Source of the DNA: Gliomastix tumulicola | Taxonomy: Eukaryota; Ascomycota; Sordariomycetes; Hypocreales; Bionectriaceae | Direction of reading: 5' to 3' | Length of the DNA stretch: 64,000 nucleotides | NCBI GenBank assembly: GCA_001599755.1 | Contig: BCHX01000004.1 | Coordinates: forward strand, 1,798,001 to 1,862,000 | Shown here: one piece after another, positions 1-12,024 of the stretch | Layout of the letters: each line of letters opens with the position of its first letter | Numbering within the stretch: position 1 is the stretch's first letter | Position numbers and translations under genes: made by a program | Notes under the pieces: generated by a model | Database searches by the model: none | Told to the model about the DNA's origin: nothing | What the model saw: the letters and a program-made list of their open reading frames with translations, nothing else

Positions 1-2037
1 AGATTGATAGCTGCCTCTTCCATACTATTCGACGACGTGTAAGTGAGGCTTCCGTATTGGGAAGGAGGCCGGGGAAGATGCAGGAGGCTATTCCAAGAAG
101 GAGGATGGGGCCTCCGGCTCTTGGAGATGGACCCGGAACCCATTGCCATACACTGCCCTAGTGCCTTGGGCGCGCATCTAAAGGTCCACGTATGGATGTC
201 CGATGCAGATGGGGACGACGTATCACCTGATACAGGAGTCGAGCGAGCCATGTGAAGCGTCGGTATCTCTAGGCCGGTGGTCATGGGAGCTCTATCAACC
301 ACCAAATAGTGGGGGGAAAGATAGAACAGTAGCATCGATCAGTCCTTTGGGTGGCCTCCAGCAGCCACTGTCGCAACATCGACGTAGCAGACACTGTCCC
401 TGGTGGTGTGCTGAGTATGCATCGTGATATCGAGGGTGCAGATAGCATGCGCAAATTAGTATCTCTCCATGTGTCCGTGTGTCAAAGGTTACCAAGCCGA
501 GCATCCCAGCCTGCAACCCAAGAAACGGCATGGCCAGGAATGGTCATGTCGTTTGGTTTGGGTGCTGCAAGGCGACCAACCCATGCAATGCGACCTGAGA
601 TGCAGGATTTCGGACCTGCATTAATGCTTAGCATCTCAGCTCAGGTTCGAGGACGGTTACCCCAACGAGCCGACTTAGCCACTGAGCTGCCGAGGATAGC
701 AGGTGGCTCAGCAGGATAAGGACACCTTGGGTCGGGTAAAAGCACTCGTCGACTGTCTCAGGATCTGCGCGGGGTGTGGAGACGGGCAGACGACCAACCG
801 GCATCACGGTAAAGCAAAGGGAAGACCAGCAGGCGCAAGACACTGATCATCCAGACAGACTGTGGGTTGGAACGGTCCAGGAGTGTGACCGATGAAGCGA
901 GATCACCCGGATCAGCATACTAGCAGTGGTTGACGGATCGTCAATGGCAGCTATCATGCGAACAAAGCATTGTGTGGAGGAACTGGCAGACTGACCAGGT
1001 CAAGAGGCGACCCGTGCAGTGTGTCTCCCTCGCTCGTCCATCCCTCCAGACCTCCGCACAGAGATGGCATGGTTCCGTGCGGGCTCTGCCTGTCCCTTAC
1101 ATCACGAAGGATGTAATTTTGGCCACCTCCTGCGCCGATTTCGCCAGGCACGCAAGCGAGGTGCCTGTCCAGGGTCCTGTGGCGCGGCGTCGGGACGAGA
1201 AATGAGGGCGTTTCGCTGCAACGTTACGCGACCAGTAAAATCCATTTACGCGCCCCCAAGGTGGAAGGCGGGCAGCTAGACTGCGGGACGCGCGCGTCGG
1301 GATAGGAGGAGGCATTCGAGAATAAACAGCATGTGAACAATCGGGTAAGTCAGGTCCCTTGGGAAGACGGATCGGTTTGATTGAAACAAAGGCCACCTCT
1401 GTGCTGGAAGCGAAAATGGAACCTAACCCACGGCAGGAGCCCGTGGAGGGCACCTGCGCCCACTTCCATGCGGAAAAGGGTGGTATTCTTGCCAGGCATT
1501 AACGAACCGAGCAAGGGCAGATGCAAGGGCGGATGGATGATGTAAACCTTCCAGGCATGAACCGGAACCCGGAAGAAGAATGCCATGTACCTATTGCATG
1601 AACTCTACCACAGTGGGACGACTGCTTGTCCACGAGAGAGGCAGTTGGACAGCTATGACAGCCTTGTGTGTACGAGTCGAATTAGGCAATGCATACGAAG
1701 GACACGATACCTAGGACTCGAGAAACAACCTGGCCCTCATCATATTCTAGAACTTGCAGCGAATGCTATTTCAGTTATGTCGAAAAGACCAGGCAATGTG
1801 CCTTGTCGTGAGGCAGTCGCTGATATCCCGTCTCCAGTTTGCAGCCGACTCCAGGGTAGGCATACACGTCATGGAGGTCAGACACGCACAGCCTGGGTGC
1901 AGCTCCCACCTTCAGTACCATCTCGAGCTGTCACTGTTGCCTGACCCAGAGATCAAACCACCCCTCCCCCCTTCCGACCAACTGCCGCTGAACACCCGCC
2001 AGCCCCCCGTCACGAGAGGCGCGCACCGGCTTCGAAA
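1..2037. other. Intergenic stretch, no supported gene
   Basis: No reading frame here is longer than about 120 codons. None shows a recognisable domain or a chain of exons with good splice signals. The last few hundred bases are pyrimidine-rich and would serve as promoter and leader of the following prenyltransferase gene. A gene whose exons lie mainly to the left of the window cannot be excluded. Confidence 0.5.
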
Positions 2038-3547
2038 ATGACCAGTGTACGTCTACCCAAGCCTCCCCGAAGCACCATCGTGGCGGGGTCAACGAGGCAA
2101 TCGGCAATCCAAAGCTGGACGAGGACTCAGCGACCGCCAGCCAAACAATCTACATGGAGCTCTCCCTGGGACTGACCGCTGCAAGTAGCATGGACACGGC
2201 GTCGCTCGCGCTTCCCGACCACGCACAGAAGAGCAGCGGCAGATCGACCTAGACAGAATACAGCGCTACCGAGACCTCGAGGAGGAGATACGTGGCAAGG
2301 TGCGTCGCACAAAGCTATCAGCAGCCCACAGCTGAGATCGCACGCACAAGTTTTCATTGACACGAGAGACGGGATTCGCAGGCCGGCCGGAAGGAATACG
2401 ACCAGGACACGTTCCAGCTCTCGTCGAAGCTTCTACGACTCAACCCGGAATACTATACCATATGGAACATCCGCAGACGATGTCTAACCTCTGGGTTTTT
2501 CTCAGGACTGCCGCCTGGGTCCTGGCCCTCGAAGGAGTCGCAGAGTTCTTCGGCGACCGCCACTCGCACGCAATCTTCCGACGGCTCGTTGCCCTCTTCC
2601 TCGGCCGAGACCCGGCAACCCCCAGACTCCCAGACAACTGGGAAGAGTGGTACTTTAGCTGAGCAGCAGCAGCAGTCGCCAACAGCTTGGATGGGGGATC
2701 TGGAGGCGATCAAGGGCGAGCTCGAGTTCACCGTGCCCCTGCTCATACAGTTCCCCAAGTGCTACTGGCTATGGAACCACCGACTCTGGATCTTGAACGA
2801 GGCCACCAAGCGACTCCCCACGGCTGCCGCAAGGAAAGTGTGGGAGACAGAGCTGGGACTCGTCGGGAAAATGCTGGACAAGGACCGTAGGAACTTCCAT
2901 GCGTGGAGTTACCGGAGATTCGTCGTCGCGAATCTCGAGGATCCTCAGCTTGGTGGCAGCAGCATGGTCGAAGCCGAGTTTGAGTATTCGACCAAGATGG
3001 TGCTCGCCAATCTGTCCAACTTTTCGGCCTGGCACAACCGCAGTCAGCTCATCCCCCGCCTACTGGCAGAGCGCGGGGCAGATGACAAGACGCGGAAAGC
3101 ATTCCTAGAAAAAGGTACAGCTACCCCTCCAAATTCCGAGATCTGAGGAACTGACACGCATATTCCCTAGAACTTGCCTTCATCCGAGACGCCTTGAATG
3201 TCGGCCCAGAGGATCAATCTCTCTGGTTTTACCAACAATACCTCATCTCCAACCTCCTGGGCACCCCTGGCGCGGACACAATAGCCCCGTCACTCACAGA
3301 CGAGGAGCGAAAAGGCTACGTGGAAAGGGAAATCGAGGAGATCAAAGATCTACTGGAGGACTATACCGATATCAAGTGGATCTACGAAGCGCTGATTGGA
3401 TACACCGACTCAATTTCTGGGCTGGGTGGTGCAGACCAGGCACGGGATGGCGAGGAGTTGAAGAACTGGCTCTCTAGACTACGAGAATTAGACCCAGGAC
3501 GGGAGGGGCGCTGGTTAGATCTGGAAAGGAGGCTGGCGCTGGTTTGA
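2038..3547 (+). CDS. BET4: Rab geranylgeranyltransferase alpha subunit
   Basis: This is the non-catalytic alpha subunit of type II protein geranylgeranyltransferase, which with a beta subunit and Rab escort protein prenylates Rab GTPases for vesicle traffic. The model has four exons: 2038-2046, 2189-2299, 2382-3114 and 3171-3547, giving 409 residues with all phases consistent. Exon 1 encodes only Met-Thr-Ser and is followed by a GTACGT donor; exon 2 then continues as HGHGVAR, matching the short basic start common in fungal members (from memory). Helical PFTA repeats are visible: NPEYYTIWNIRR, FPKCYWLWNHR, RRNFHAWSYRR and NFSAWHNRSQL. A Ser/Thr/Gln-rich insert separates the first two repeats. 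The stop lies only 41 bases from that of the converging phosphatase gene. Rab-type rather than farnesyltransferase alpha is preferred from the overall match; that choice is the weaker part of the call. Confidence 0.88.
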
Positions 3548-3588
3548 ATCCTGCGTGTAATAATATCTATTCTTCGATACCCGGAATT

Positions 3589-5461
3589 CTAGCCCGAGCG
3601 ACTGATGGGAACACTGCCATCACACTTCCCCTTGACCAAACTGGCGTTCGTCCCTACCAAATCTTCCAGATATTTGATCAAAGTCTCTGCTGGGATCATG
3701 TCGATCTCTCCTAGAACCGGGCTGGAAGACTTGAAGACTTGACCGCCAAACAGCACCCTGATGTAGTAACGAGAAGTCGAGCTCTCGCTGGAGCTGCCCT
3801 CCGGCATGACAGATCGTTTCACTGCGTCAGATTCGGCCCCAAAATCGGGGTTCGTTGCCGCCGAAGGCCCGCGGGCTTGATGCGGGTTCCGGTGGCCCTT
3901 CTTGTACAGCTCAAAGACCACCTCGGCGCCCATGCCAGGCCACACCATCTCATCGAGCTGGAGGATGGAGAGCAGACGCGAGAGCGAGCCATCGTGAGCC
4001 ACGTTGTGGAAGTAGATGATCTCTCCCTTGCCGTCAATGACATCCCGGAGATGCGCCGCAAGCTCGGCCACCCAAACACCCCACGAGGTGTAGCTTGCCG
4101 GGAAGGACGAAGAGTGATCGCGGTAGATCTGACTGTACTCCCAGTGACCCAGACGGTAGACGGCGTCAGCCATCTCCTGGGTGACACAGGTGGTGCTGTT
4201 GACGCCGTCGACGATCTTGCACGGGAAGGGCTTGTCGTGACACTGCCGGGCAGACAGGTTGTCATAGTAGTGGTCGAAGGACTCGTGGAAGCCCTGGTCA
4301 TTAGAGGGGACGCCCGAGATGTCGTCGAGTGTCTGGAAGAGCTCTTCCGCCTCGTCCAGGTGGCGTTGCCACTCCGAGTTGGCGCTCGACTTGATGGTGT
4401 TGAAGAGGCTGGAGCCGACTTTGCAGCTGTACTGAGGCTCCAAGCCGTCGATGTTGGGAGCCTGTCCCCTTGACATGTCAGCAAGTGCTATCCCTCGCCT
4501 TGGTCAGGCTGGACACGGGGATGTATGTTTTTGGGTACGCACCTGAACCTGCACGGGGATGGGCTTTTTTGTGTTCCACATGCCCTTGATGACCATGCCA
4601 GCAACCTGACTGGTGATGATGTTATTGGTCACACGGTACTTGACCTTGGACGACCAGTCCTCGTGCTGAGCGGGCAGGAACTTGAGCAGGCCATGGTACA
4701 CCCCGTAGAGGTCTGCACCGTGCTGCCACGAGTCATCCAGGCCGCCGGGCGTGATCTGGGGGAACTGGCAGCTGCCAATCCATCCAGACGGGACAAAGGG
4801 GTTGATGGGTGAGATGACACCCTGTCGATACGCTCTCGCAGCGTCGTGACCCTCGTTGGGCTCGCCGTAGTAGTACAGCCTCTGCTCATCGCAGTTCCAC
4901 TGGTATGGCTCCACGGGGAAAGCATTGGAGGCATACGGCGTACGCTTATGGTGTCGATGAATCTGAGATTGCCCCCCCCGGGCGTGAGACTTGTGTGACA
5001 TAAGATATATAAGTAAAGGAGGGGGGGGGGGGGGATTCACTCACCACCTCGACGTAAGCCAGCTTGTACTCATCGCTTGGCTTGACATACTCCTGCTTCC
5101 TGACGTGGGGCATGTTGCACCAGTTGTAGATGCCATACTTGTCATCCGGCGTGTGCGACGAGTCGTAGATGAAGCCATACACGCCCTCCCCGTTGACGGC
5201 CTTGTCGAGGTTGTTGATGTCCGTGTGCGCCGGCTTGTGCCAGCTCGGCGACCCGGTAGTCGCGCCGGCGGCCTCAGCAGGACGGACTAGATTGAGAGCC
5301 GCAGCAGCGACGGCGGAATGGAGCCAGGGCGCCATGACGACAAAAGTAGAGACGGTGAAGCCGGCGGTGATGTACAGCAGGGTGAGGAAGTGCCTCTTGG
5401 TCAGGGGCGGGAGACGGGCTGCTGCGCCATGGGAACTAATTCTGAGGTTGGGGGATGCCAT
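3589..5461 (-). CDS. Membrane-anchored histidine acid phosphatase family protein
   Basis: Three exons on the minus strand (5461-5045, 4962-4543, 4461-3589), all in phase 0, encode 569 residues. The N-terminus has a single hydrophobic segment (roughly residues 28-50), suggesting a signal anchor with the catalytic part in the secretory lumen or outside the cell. The histidine phosphatase core is visible as RHHKRTP, a variant of the usual RHGxRxP, and downstream HNVAHDGSLSRLL supplies the HD pair. Conserved cysteines and the VWPGMGAEVVFEL stretch fit the branch-2 acid phosphatase fold. Family members remove phosphate from monoesters; the substrate here is unknown. Intron 1 carries a run of 14 G on the plus strand (5021-5034) and one of 8 C (4972-4979). 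The Gly-to-His change in the signature is seen directly; its effect on activity is not known. Confidence 0.8.
5021..5034. repeat. Homopolymer G14 tract inside intron 1 of the phosphatase gene
   Basis: Fourteen consecutive G on the plus strand, so C14 in the transcript, directly follow the splice donor region of the first phosphatase intron. A further run of eight C lies 42 bases away at 4972-4979. Confidence 0.95.
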
Positions 5462-5957
5462 CCATTTGAACTTGGCTGCAGATCGTCACCGCAGCAGCAG
5501 CAGGCAAGCAAGCGCAGCAAGCTTCCAAGTTCTCATTTGATCGTGGATGCAAGTTCAGGGCCCGGCTGTTGGATGCCAGTGGAAGTGGGGAGCTACTGCA
5601 AGGAGAAGGTAGGCCTGATCGGAGCTAGAAAATGGCGGCCGCACGTGGTTGGAGGAGCCAGGCTTACTGGACGGGCAGCCAGACAGCCATCTTGGACGTC
5701 TACGGAGGTTGCAATCAGTGCTGAGGGGCCTACGGACGTACGTCAGACATTGAATCACAGTTCGTTCACAGTGCCTAGATGCAGACAGGGCGTAACAGTC
5801 ATTGTGCTAGCTACTGGTAGGTACTGCTTTTACCTGCGCACGCCAATGTTGGCCTCGAATATCAGAAAACCGAAAACTCCAGCCACAGCTCTGGGTATCA
5901 CGTATCACACCATCTTCGTAGGCCGCCTAGCCACTCGTAGCGTCACCTTAAATCTCC
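5462..5957. other. Intergenic region between two minus-strand genes
   Basis: This contains the promoter of the histidine phosphatase gene and the 3' untranslated region of the JmjC gene. The overlapping open frames have no recognisable features, and I see no RNA gene. Confidence 0.6.
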
Positions 5958-8900
5958 TTAAAACCTTGCCCGGGAACTCCCCCTTGGCCTTCCCCTGCCA
6001 CGTCCTCGTCCTCGACCTCGTGCCATGCTGCCCCTACCCCGTGAAGAGACAGCACGTCCGTCAGCAGGGATGTCCTCGTCGCCATCGTCGCTGGACTCTT
6101 CACTACTAGATCCCAAGAAAGCTACCGATGCGTCTGACTCGTCCTCGGCATCTGCGAGTTTGACCACTGTCCTGCCAGAAGGCGCCGTCATCACAGATGA
6201 AGCTGTTGGCCGTTCACCTAGAAGACTGGCTGCGGCACTTGCCCTGGAAGACGACTTTGATGCCCCCTCGTTCGCATCCTCGGAGGCACTCAGCGGCCCC
6301 TCGGCATCAGGGGCGCTTGCTTTCTTCGAGGCTTCATTCTCGAGTTGAAGTTGGGAAGATGCATCAATGATGGAGTTGCCATCATCCACAGCGCTGCCGC
6401 CTTGAGATTTGCGCTTAGCAATCTTGAATTTCTTCCCTTTCAACGCCATTCTTTCCGCCATTGATAGAAACTGGGAGCCAGAAGAGGATGACGGAGCCGG
6501 GGCTGCCTCCGACTTTCGCGGGCGACCTCGTTTCCGCTTACCCGACCCTGGCGCGCTCTGAGCCGGAGGGGCTGGAGTCCCTTCCTCGAAGTCTTCATCT
6601 TGCAATTCAGCTGTGGCAGCAGAAATCGTGGTCACACCGGAGCGCCTAGCCCGGCGTGAGTGCCGTGCAGATCGTTGCTCTTCTGCCTTCTCGGACTCCC
6701 CTTGAGCTTCCTCATCAGAGAGCGAAGCAGCAGCGGCCAGGCTTGTCCTTGTCTGCCGGGGCTTGCTTGCTGGTGTCGTCTTCGCCGGGATCGGCTCAGC
6801 CTCGTCTTCTGCACCGACTTCATCGTCCACAGCAGGAGCTGAGAGCCGTTTGGGAGGGCGGCCACGTCGTTTGGGGGCAACACCGTCCTTCAAAGCTGGT
6901 TGGCCAGACTGCTTCTCAATCATCTTGCGCACCGCATCAGCGGCTAAATCGATTGCCGTCTGGGGCTCGGTTCCGCCGCCGCTATGTACTGGGGAGCGTG
7001 GGCGCTGAACTTGGTCGTTCTCCGTCATTTCAATGTCTTCGGGTTCGACGTAGGAGATCTTGGGCTTTGCATGCCGCAAGGCCGGTTCATTGGGCTCGTA
7101 GCGTGGCGCATGCAAGCGTTGAACGGGTTGCCCATCTGTGTTCTGGTCCTCTGCATTTGCCACTTGATCCTCGGCAAGCACTGATGGGCCTTCACCGGCG
7201 TCCGGGCCTTCACCGGCGTCCATGACTGCCTCAGGCACCGTTGGCTGGCCTGCGAAAAGGGCCGGATCCATATTGTCCAGGAAGTCGTCGGCAGCAGGCC
7301 GAGTACGAACCTTCTTGCTGTGGCTCTTACCTACAACGAAATCCGGATCGTCGTCATTCTCCCGTCGGGCTTTCCGCTTCGCCGCACGAAGAGACTTCTT
7401 GACGAACTCTGGAACTTCCGGTTCTTCAGGTCGCATGGCCTCGGCGGTCGGCGCCTGGTAGGGATCAAACAGGATCTTGTCAGGTGTATCATCTTGTTCA
7501 TAGTATCCCATGCCGATCCGCTGGCGAGTAAGAAGAGCAGGATCTGGATACGACGACGCGCTCTCCTCTTCGTTCAGGACAGGTGCGGCGTGGCCTTCTC
7601 GAATAGTGTCATGGCTGTCCGCCATGATGGCGTTACGTAGATGCTGTATGCCCTCGTCATCGTCCAGGACGACATGAGCTTGGTGACCGCCGTTCTGAGT
7701 GTCTGCTTCAAGCTCTGCGAGCGGTGGTGTATGGCCTCCTTGGTGGTAATCCCCTTCCGGCTCAGCGGGTTCGTCGTCGTGCGCAGTGATATCCTGAGCT
7801 CTCGCGTCGTCGGCCTGCGCTTTGAGGCGCTGTATTCTCTTGCTATCGTTGCTGCGACTTTCTTCTCCAGTTGCTTTGAGCCAGGATAAGTTGTGAATGC
7901 GGAAATCGACGAGCGCCTCGACGCTTCGATCATCCGCGACCGCTCTTGTATCATGTCCCAGCAATGTATTCTTTGGCGTATAGGCGTTCGTGTTCCCGCT
8001 TCGACGACACGCGCCGCAGTTGCAGATCCCTTGGCACTTCGGGCACTGCCACTGTTCGTCTTCTTGCACTTTCTGAGGCAACATATCGAAAGCCCGATAC
8101 AGCACACCATAGCAATAGCCTTCCTGGCACCCGGGGTTGGTGCACATATGAACTCGATAACTGTAGTCTTTGTGACAGCAGACATGGCATCTGCGCAGTT
8201 CTCCCTTCTTTTGTTTTCGCTTGGGCTTCTTTTTCTGAGCCTTCTCGGCTCCTCCATCCGGCTCAGATTCGCTGGGCTCATCTCCCTTCTGTTCTTCTGG
8301 CTTTGTGATGTCTTTGAATGGGCGTCTCCGTAGTCCGTCCTGGCAAATTTGGGCCACTGTCTTCTTCCGCGACCTCTGCCTGGCAATCTCAAGGGGCTGG
8401 GGTGAGGTCTCGAAGTCCACATAGCCATCATTCTTGATAACCATAGAGCGCCATGCTTCGTAGTTATCCACGAGCTCAGACCATGACCATTGTTCGCACC
8501 ATTTCAGACGCGACAGGCACAAGCAGGAGCGCCCCATAGCGTAGCATTCCATGCAGATATCGTAGGCATCCTCGTCCCCGGTGACTAGGGTACGGACGCA
8601 GTGCTTGCAGGTAAGAAAGCGGTTGAAGATGTTGCTCCTGCAGTACGAGCAGGTGACGCAGGAGTCGAACTCAATGTACTCAACGTCCTGTTCTTTGTGA
8701 GCAAACATCTCATCGACCAAGATCTCCGTGAAGAGGCCGAGCAGCTTCTTGAAATCTTCAGCCAACCGCCTGGCTCGCGGCGAGTTCCTGATGATGTCTT
8801 GCCCTAAGCCAATAAAGTTCATCTGTGTCAGCTCAGCATCCTCCTCAAGTGCCTGTAAACCACGATAGTACTTCGACAGCGTGAAGTACAAGATCGCTTT

Positions 8901-10004
8901 GTTTTTGTACTGCTCATCACGGCAGACCAGTCGGGCTTTTGGCAAGGCCTCGTGTATCGCCATTTCTAGAGTCTCGGGCGTTGTCCTATTCCAAGCGACC
9001 TTCATTGTCCTAGTGCCTCGGTTCCAGACTTGATGCGCTGCCAGTGGTGGAATGAGGATGAAGTCGCCTTCTCTTTGATCGACGATGTAGACATCGAAGG
9101 GGGCCTTCTTCCAAGCATTAATCTGCGCGAAATGCTTCTCAATTTCGATGTCATGACCTAACATCGAAAGAAAGTATTCTCGGACGACCTCGCGATCCTT
9201 GCTCTCGGTCATGAACCAGATTGAGCTCCCTGCCTTCTCGCCATTCCCATCCTTAGACGTCTCAACCATGATGTTCTGGCCCAGGGATGCACACATCTCC
9301 CTGTGCGCTGGCGTGTAGGTGCCCTCATGGCCGATATAACACATCAGGTTTTGGGCTCGCATGGCTTCCGGTAGGCTAGACATGAGATCGCCAGCAGGCG
9401 CGGCGGAATTTTCGTGTCCAAAGACCTCGTCTGTATCCGACTTTTCGTGACGGCTCGCATCCTCATTGAGGTACCATAGGCCGGGGTGTATCACTTTCTG
9501 AAGGGCTTCCCGCCACTCATCAGGACAGTCGATGTCCTTGAGATATAGACGCTGACGTCGCTCATCTCGATAATTGGTCGGGGACCACTGGTCTGCCAGC
9601 TGTTTCATCGATCGCATGTAGTGCCCTGTCGTCATAGGCATGTCGCTGGCGTTCCCGATATCTCGTATATTCTCCTCTGCGGTCTGTTAACGAAACAGTC
9701 TATCCTTCCCTCGCTAGTTTAGGCACAGCTCACGCTTCTTGTCGTATGTTTGTTCCAGCCATTTAGAACTGAAGAGGTCTGGGGAGAGGAGCGCATCCCA
9801 CCCCTCAATGACGAGGGGCTTTCCACCAAGGATGACATGTATGAGAACCAGCTGTTCAAACTCCTGGGGTGCCAGATTGCGCAGATGGTTGCGCGAGACC
9901 CGTTGGACCTTCTTGAAGTTCGGCGTGCGATCGACAAGGCCGTCCAAATCTAGATCCGGAGGAATCGGGTCGAACTTCGCTTGGGGATGGAGTGAGGTCG
10001 GCAT
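5958..10004 (-). CDS. JmjC-domain protein with Cys-rich R1-type zinc finger and AT-hooks
   Basis: Two exons (10004-9734 and 9676-5958, 57-nt intron, phase 1) encode about 1329 residues. The N-terminal third is a JmjC domain: the likely Fe(II) ligands are H215 and E217 in TPAHREM and H305 in LAAHQVW, a spacing normal for 2-oxoglutarate dioxygenases. A first Cys-rich block (about residues 430-495) and a second (about 587-650, RRCHVCCHKDYSYR through CNCGACRR) follow. The second resembles the zf-4CXXC_R1 finger of the R1/KDM3-related group. The C-terminal half is acidic and low-complexity, with AT-hook-like cores (RRGRPPKR, KRGRPRK) and a terminal RGRGRGRPRG tail. Known relatives are histone lysine demethylases or structural chromatin proteins; the substrate here is not inferable. 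It is transcribed divergently from COQ2. Confidence 0.82.
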
Positions 10005-10576
10005 CGTGTCTGCTTGCGTGAACCGCGAATCGCGATGGGTGCGATCTTACTCCATGGGTTCGATGAAACTGGATTCGGAGGTCACTGGAATCACAACGCA
10101 AATACGGCTTGCGAAGGCCAGAAGGAGATCATGAAAATACGAAATGCAGCATGTTGTATTGGAGGTGGCGGGCCGATGGCTGGCTTCGGTTCGTTGAAGG
10201 GGACCTTGAGAGTTGAACGCGACAGAGTGGGGCCGAGTTTAACCATCCCGAGATGCGCTGATGAGGTAAGAGGAAAGAGGGTCCGCACTGCAGTTGATGC
10301 AGGAACGACCCGACAGCCAATCACATCAGCGCCAGCTTCAAGCTCTGCTTGGGTCTAAGTTTTAGTGACTGCAAAACCATCACATCTCTTTAACATGTAT
10401 ACGCGACTTTCGCTTCATATTTCGTTTTAATACCAGGGATTGAATGGCCTGCATTCATTTCTGGCTAGGGGGCTGTTCACGCAGAAGGTCAGGGCTGTAA
10501 CACAAGCAATCAACATTTGGGACCGACACCAACCAAGAATCTCACCCCTGAGGTTTCAGTGACGCTGGCTGGACTC
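10005..10576. promoter_or_regulatory. Bidirectional promoter region, JmjC gene / COQ2
   Basis: These 572 bases separate two divergent start codons and must contain both promoters. No strong TATA box or known factor site stands out. Short open frames here are judged to be chance. Confidence 0.5.
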
Positions 10577-11776
10577 ATGAGGCTCATCGCACGTCCTCAG
10601 TTTCCTGCTGGGAACTGCTGTTCTTTTCCAGTCCAGCAGACATATCGGCCAAGCCTGGCAGGGTGTTCCGGAAGCGATATCCTCATCAAGTCACGGCGGA
10701 CATGGCCTTTGTATCGCCAGACTACTGCATTCCATGCTGCGGGTGGACTACGCTCACCCATCACTCAGAACCACCCAGGCTTCGAGAGAGATACTCGACC
10801 CGCCTATGAACCGCCCAAGACCGGGCTGCTCTCTCTAATACCTTCATCCTGGGTACCATATGCTGAGCTGACTCGCATCGACAAGCCAGCTGGCACTTAC
10901 TACCTCCTCTTCCCGTGTATATTCTCGACTCTACTCGCTGCCCCAATGGCAGCCCCCATGGCATCACCAGGGACCGTGCTGGGGACTTCTATTCTGTTCG
11001 CCTCTGGTGCACTTATCATGCGAGGTGCCGGCTGCTCGATCAATGATCTCTGGGATCGGAATCTGGACCCAAAAGTCACGAGGACACGACTACGGCCAAT
11101 TGCACGTGGAGCCATCTCACCATTTAAGGGCCTTGTGTTCACGGGGTTTCAACTACTCGCTGGTCTCGGTGTGCTGGTACAATTCCCATTTCAGTGCCTT
11201 TTCTACGGTATCCCCAGCCTCCTGTTCGTAGGAAGCTATCCGTTAGCGAAGCGGGTGACCAATTACCCCCAGTTTGTCCTGGGTCTGACATTCTCCTGGG
11301 GTGCCATTATGGGGTTTCCTGCCTTGAACATCGACCTGCTGTCCAACTCCTCTGCTCTGACGGCCGCGGCTTGTCTCTATTCCTCAAACATAGCGTGGAC
11401 AGTTCTCTATGATATGATCTACGCTCATATGGACATCAAGGACGACGCCAAAGCTGGCATCAAGAGCATTGCGTTAAGGCATAATGCGGACACTAAGAAG
11501 GTCCTCACGGGTCTGGCTGCAGTGCAAATTGGTCTTCTAGCAGGCGCTGGTTACGCTGCGGGAGCTGGGCCAGTTTTCTTTGCGGGAAGCTGCGGAGGAG
11601 CTCTCCTCAGCTTGGGATATATGATCAAGCGGGTGAACCTCAAGAGCGTCAAGGATTGTTGGTGGTGGTTTGTGAATGGGGGCTGGATAACCGGCGGCGT
11701 CATCAGCTTCGGGTTGGCAGCTGATTACGCACTCCGCTATGCTGAAGATGACGGCGAGGCGGAGAGCGAAGTGTAG
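10577..11776 (+). CDS. COQ2: 4-hydroxybenzoate polyprenyltransferase, mitochondrial
   Basis: A single-exon gene of 399 residues. It attaches the polyprenyl tail to 4-hydroxybenzoate, the first membrane-bound step of ubiquinone synthesis, in the inner mitochondrial membrane. The first 80 or so residues are rich in Arg, Ser and Thr with few acids, as in a mitochondrial presequence. The UbiA-family signature NDLWDRNLD lies at 156-164, and the second aspartate-rich site YDMIYAHMDIKDD ends at residue 290; together they bind the Mg-diphosphate. Eight or nine hydrophobic helices surround these motifs. I chose the ATG at 10577; the frame is open further upstream but has no earlier ATG. Length and motif spacing match fungal Coq2. 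Confidence 0.93.
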   Translation: MRLIARPQFPAGNCCSFPVQQTYRPSLAGCSGSDILIKSRRTWPLYRQTTAFHAAGGLRSPITQNHPGFERDTRPAYEPPKTGLLSLIPSSWVPYAELTRIDKPAGTYYLLFPCIFSTLLAAPMAAPMASPGTVLGTSILFASGALIMRGAGCSINDLWDRNLDPKVTRTRLRPIARGAISPFKGLVFTGFQLLAGLGVLVQFPFQCLFYGIPSLLFVGSYPLAKRVTNYPQFVLGLTFSWGAIMGFPALNIDLLSNSSALTAAACLYSSNIAWTVLYDMIYAHMDIKDDAKAGIKSIALRHNADTKKVLTGLAAVQIGLLAGAGYAAGAGPVFFAGSCGGALLSLGYMIKRVNLKSVKDCWWWFVNGGWITGGVISFGLAADYALRYAEDDGEAESEV

Positions 11777-12024
11777 GCTAGTGTAGATAGAACCGATCCT
11801 GCTCAGGCAATTGTAATATTTCGTGTGTGCACTTCACAGTCCCATGTCACTAGTATGACGGTGCGCGCAGGTGTGGTAAGTTTGAAGAGACTTATTTTTT
11901 ATGATCTTTTTCTTAGACCCGTCTCCCATTGAGAAAACCGTAACCTTTTAAAGCCAAGTATCAAGCCGTTATGACTCCGAATGACCCAACGTGACATCGC
12001 TCCATCCTGTCGTTTCGAATTCGT

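Noticed and set aside
3739..4473. A 244-codon plus-strand frame inside the phosphatase gene
   Set aside because: It is a shadow of the minus-strand GC-rich third positions; the minus-strand protein has clear family motifs.
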